Position numbers and translations under genes: made by a program. DNA of 32,494 bases from Desulfobaccales bacterium (GTDB lineage: Bacteria; Desulfobacterota; Desulfobaccia; Desulfobaccales; 0-14-0-80-60-11). The notes below the pieces were generated by a model that was given only the letters and a program-made list of their open reading frames with translations, was not told the origin of the DNA and did not search any database. Where the stretch lies: NCBI GenBank assembly GCA_037481655.1, contig JBBFLF010000028.1:1-32494 (forward strand), in the 5' to 3' direction. Shown here in pieces: positions 31,623 to 32,494 of this stretch (its first letter is position 1; the number at the start of each line of letters is the position of its first letter).

Positions 31623-32411
31623 ATGCTCAGAATCATCGTCTGTATCAAGCAAGTCCCGGAAACGGACAAGGTGCGCCTGGATCCCGAAACCCACACCCTC
31701 ATCCGGGAGGGCGTCCAGGCCATCATCAACCCCTTTGACCTTTACGCCCTGGAGGCGGGCCTCAGGCTCAAGGAGGCCCACGGTGGCCAGGTGACCCTCC
31801 TCTCCATGGGGCCGCCCCAAGCCGAGGCGGCTCTCCGGGAAGCCCTGGGCTACGGCGCCGACAGCGCCGTGCTCCTCTCCGACAAGGCCTTTGCCGGGGC
31901 CGACACCTGGGCCACCGCCCTTACCCTGGCCCAGGCCGTACGCAAACTCGGCGGCGCCGACCTCATCTTCACCGGCAAGCAGGCCATCGACGGCGACACC
32001 GCCCAGGTGGGGCCCATGCTGGCCACCCTCTTGGCGGTCCCCTACGTGGCTTGGGCCCGGAAACTCACCCTCACAGGCGACGGGGTGATGGAAGTGGAGC
32101 GCCTCCTGGATCACGGCTATGACGCCCTGAGGGTCAGGCTCCCCGCGGTGGTGAGCGTGGTCAAGGAGATCAACGAACCCCGGGTGCCCTCCTTCAAGGC
32201 CAAGATGCAGGCCAAAAAGGCGGTCATCCCCACCTGGACCCTGAACGACCTGGGACTGAACCCCAAAGACGTGGGCCTGGCCGGCTCCTTCACCCAGGTG
32301 GTGCGGGTCTTCCCGCCGCCGGCCCGAGGTCAGTCCGAAACCTGGACCGGCGACCCCCAGGATCTGGCCACCCGCCTGTGGACGCGGCTTAAGGAATTGG
32401 GAAGGAGGTAA
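31623..32411 (+). CDS. etfB: Electron transfer flavoprotein, beta subunit
   Basis: A 262-residue subunit of the ETF heterodimer, which takes electrons from acyl-CoA dehydrogenases. Family blocks are MLRIIVCIKQVPETDKVRLD, INPFDLYALEAGLRLKE, ALGYGADSAVLLSDKAFAGADTWATA, and the AMP/FAD-binding loop DLIFTGKQAIDGDTAQVGPMLA with VPYVAWARKL. The etfA gene is expected just after the window's end. The ATG at 31623 lacks a ribosome site: the preceding 19 nt are C-rich and belong to the flank of the repeat. Translation may therefore depend on an unusual start or on the repeat structure. Confidence 0.95.
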   Translation: MLRIIVCIKQVPETDKVRLDPETHTLIREGVQAIINPFDLYALEAGLRLKEAHGGQVTLLSMGPPQAEAALREALGYGADSAVLLSDKAFAGADTWATALTLAQAVRKLGGADLIFTGKQAIDGDTAQVGPMLATLLAVPYVAWARKLTLTGDGVMEVERLLDHGYDALRVRLPAVVSVVKEINEPRVPSFKAKMQAKKAVIPTWTLNDLGLNPKDVGLAGSFTQVVRVFPPPARGQSETWTGDPQDLATRLWTRLKELGRR

Positions 32412-32494
32412 TTTGGGGGAGGGGGCCAGGGACCGCAGGCCCCTGCCCCCTCCCCCAAACCCCTCCCCCAACCCCATAAAGGGGGTGGGGAGGG
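32412..32494 (+). repeat. Intergenic hairpin repeat, copy G (continues past the window)
   Basis: Hairpin 1: 32412-32425 pairs with 32446-32459 over 14 bp, continued by CAGGG (32427-32431) with CCCTG (32441-32445). Hairpin 2 follows, CCCCTCCCCCAACCCC, loop, then GGGGGTGGGGAGGG to the last base of the window. It starts at the base after the etfB stop. Only hairpin 3 is missing, and it presumably lies beyond 32494. Confidence 0.85.

Noticed and set aside
1-32494. CRISPR array or transposable element
   Set aside because: No evenly spaced direct repeats with unique spacers and no transposase or recombinase were found; the intergenic repeats are irregularly spaced hairpins.

Overview
The window looks like chromosome of a GC-rich Gram-negative bacterium, most likely a Desulfobacterota-type (former Deltaproteobacteria) anaerobe. 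The basis is a Kdo transferase (LPS), a small 4Fe-4S ferredoxin, an acyl-CoA dehydrogenase/EtfB pair, an FeoB ferrous iron transporter and the order zapB-like/zapA/rny/ymdB. The taxonomic placement is inference. Most of the window is housekeeping; I see no CRISPR array, transposase or integrase.

Layout. Positions 62-6972 (minus) form one tightly spaced run read from right to left: ribonuclease Y, YmdB-type phosphodiesterase, a zinc-ribbon methyltransferase, two tandem sulfatase-like hydrolases that lack the formylglycine cysteine, and a PP-loop protein mixing CysD and CysH features. Upstream of it are a structured gap of about 400 nt, then zapA and a zapB-like coiled-coil gene behind a good promoter. 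Positions 8052-11174 (minus) hold a ferredoxin, a methyltransferase-like protein, PsiE and a sugar-kinase-like phosphotransferase, with a plus-strand tRNA-Phe(GAA) between them. Positions 11240-16669 hold a PQ-loop-like membrane protein, a degenerate RibA fused to a RibD reductase, an exported VOC protein, a membrane GT2 glycosyltransferase, a GNAT acetyltransferase and a metallophosphoesterase. Positions 16915-22677 hold an RNB exoribonuclease, purB and feoB. Positions 22836-23935 hold a holin-like small membrane protein followed by an M15 peptidase with a peptidoglycan-binding domain. Next come waaA, a Nudix hydrolase, a DUF2939-like protein, an unknown conserved-looking protein and an RlmI-type rRNA methyltransferase. 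The window ends with yceD, rpmF, acyl-CoA dehydrogenase and etfB on the plus strand.

The most distinctive non-coding signal is a family of G/C-run intergenic repeats. A complete unit is about 130 nt and has three successive hairpins. I find two complete units, five partial ones and one remnant, and all eight read in the same orientation whatever the direction of neighbouring genes. The window starts and ends inside copies. One copy separates acyl-CoA dehydrogenase from etfB, and the remnant lies inside the 3' end of the psiE reading frame.

Other points for follow-up are the CysD/CysH hybrid, the threonine-type sulfatase pair with a sharply AT-rich central segment in one copy, the RibA-like/RibD fusion missing the cyclohydrolase catalytic segment, the holin/endolysin-like pair, and the structured gap downstream of zapA where many Proteobacteria carry 6S RNA.
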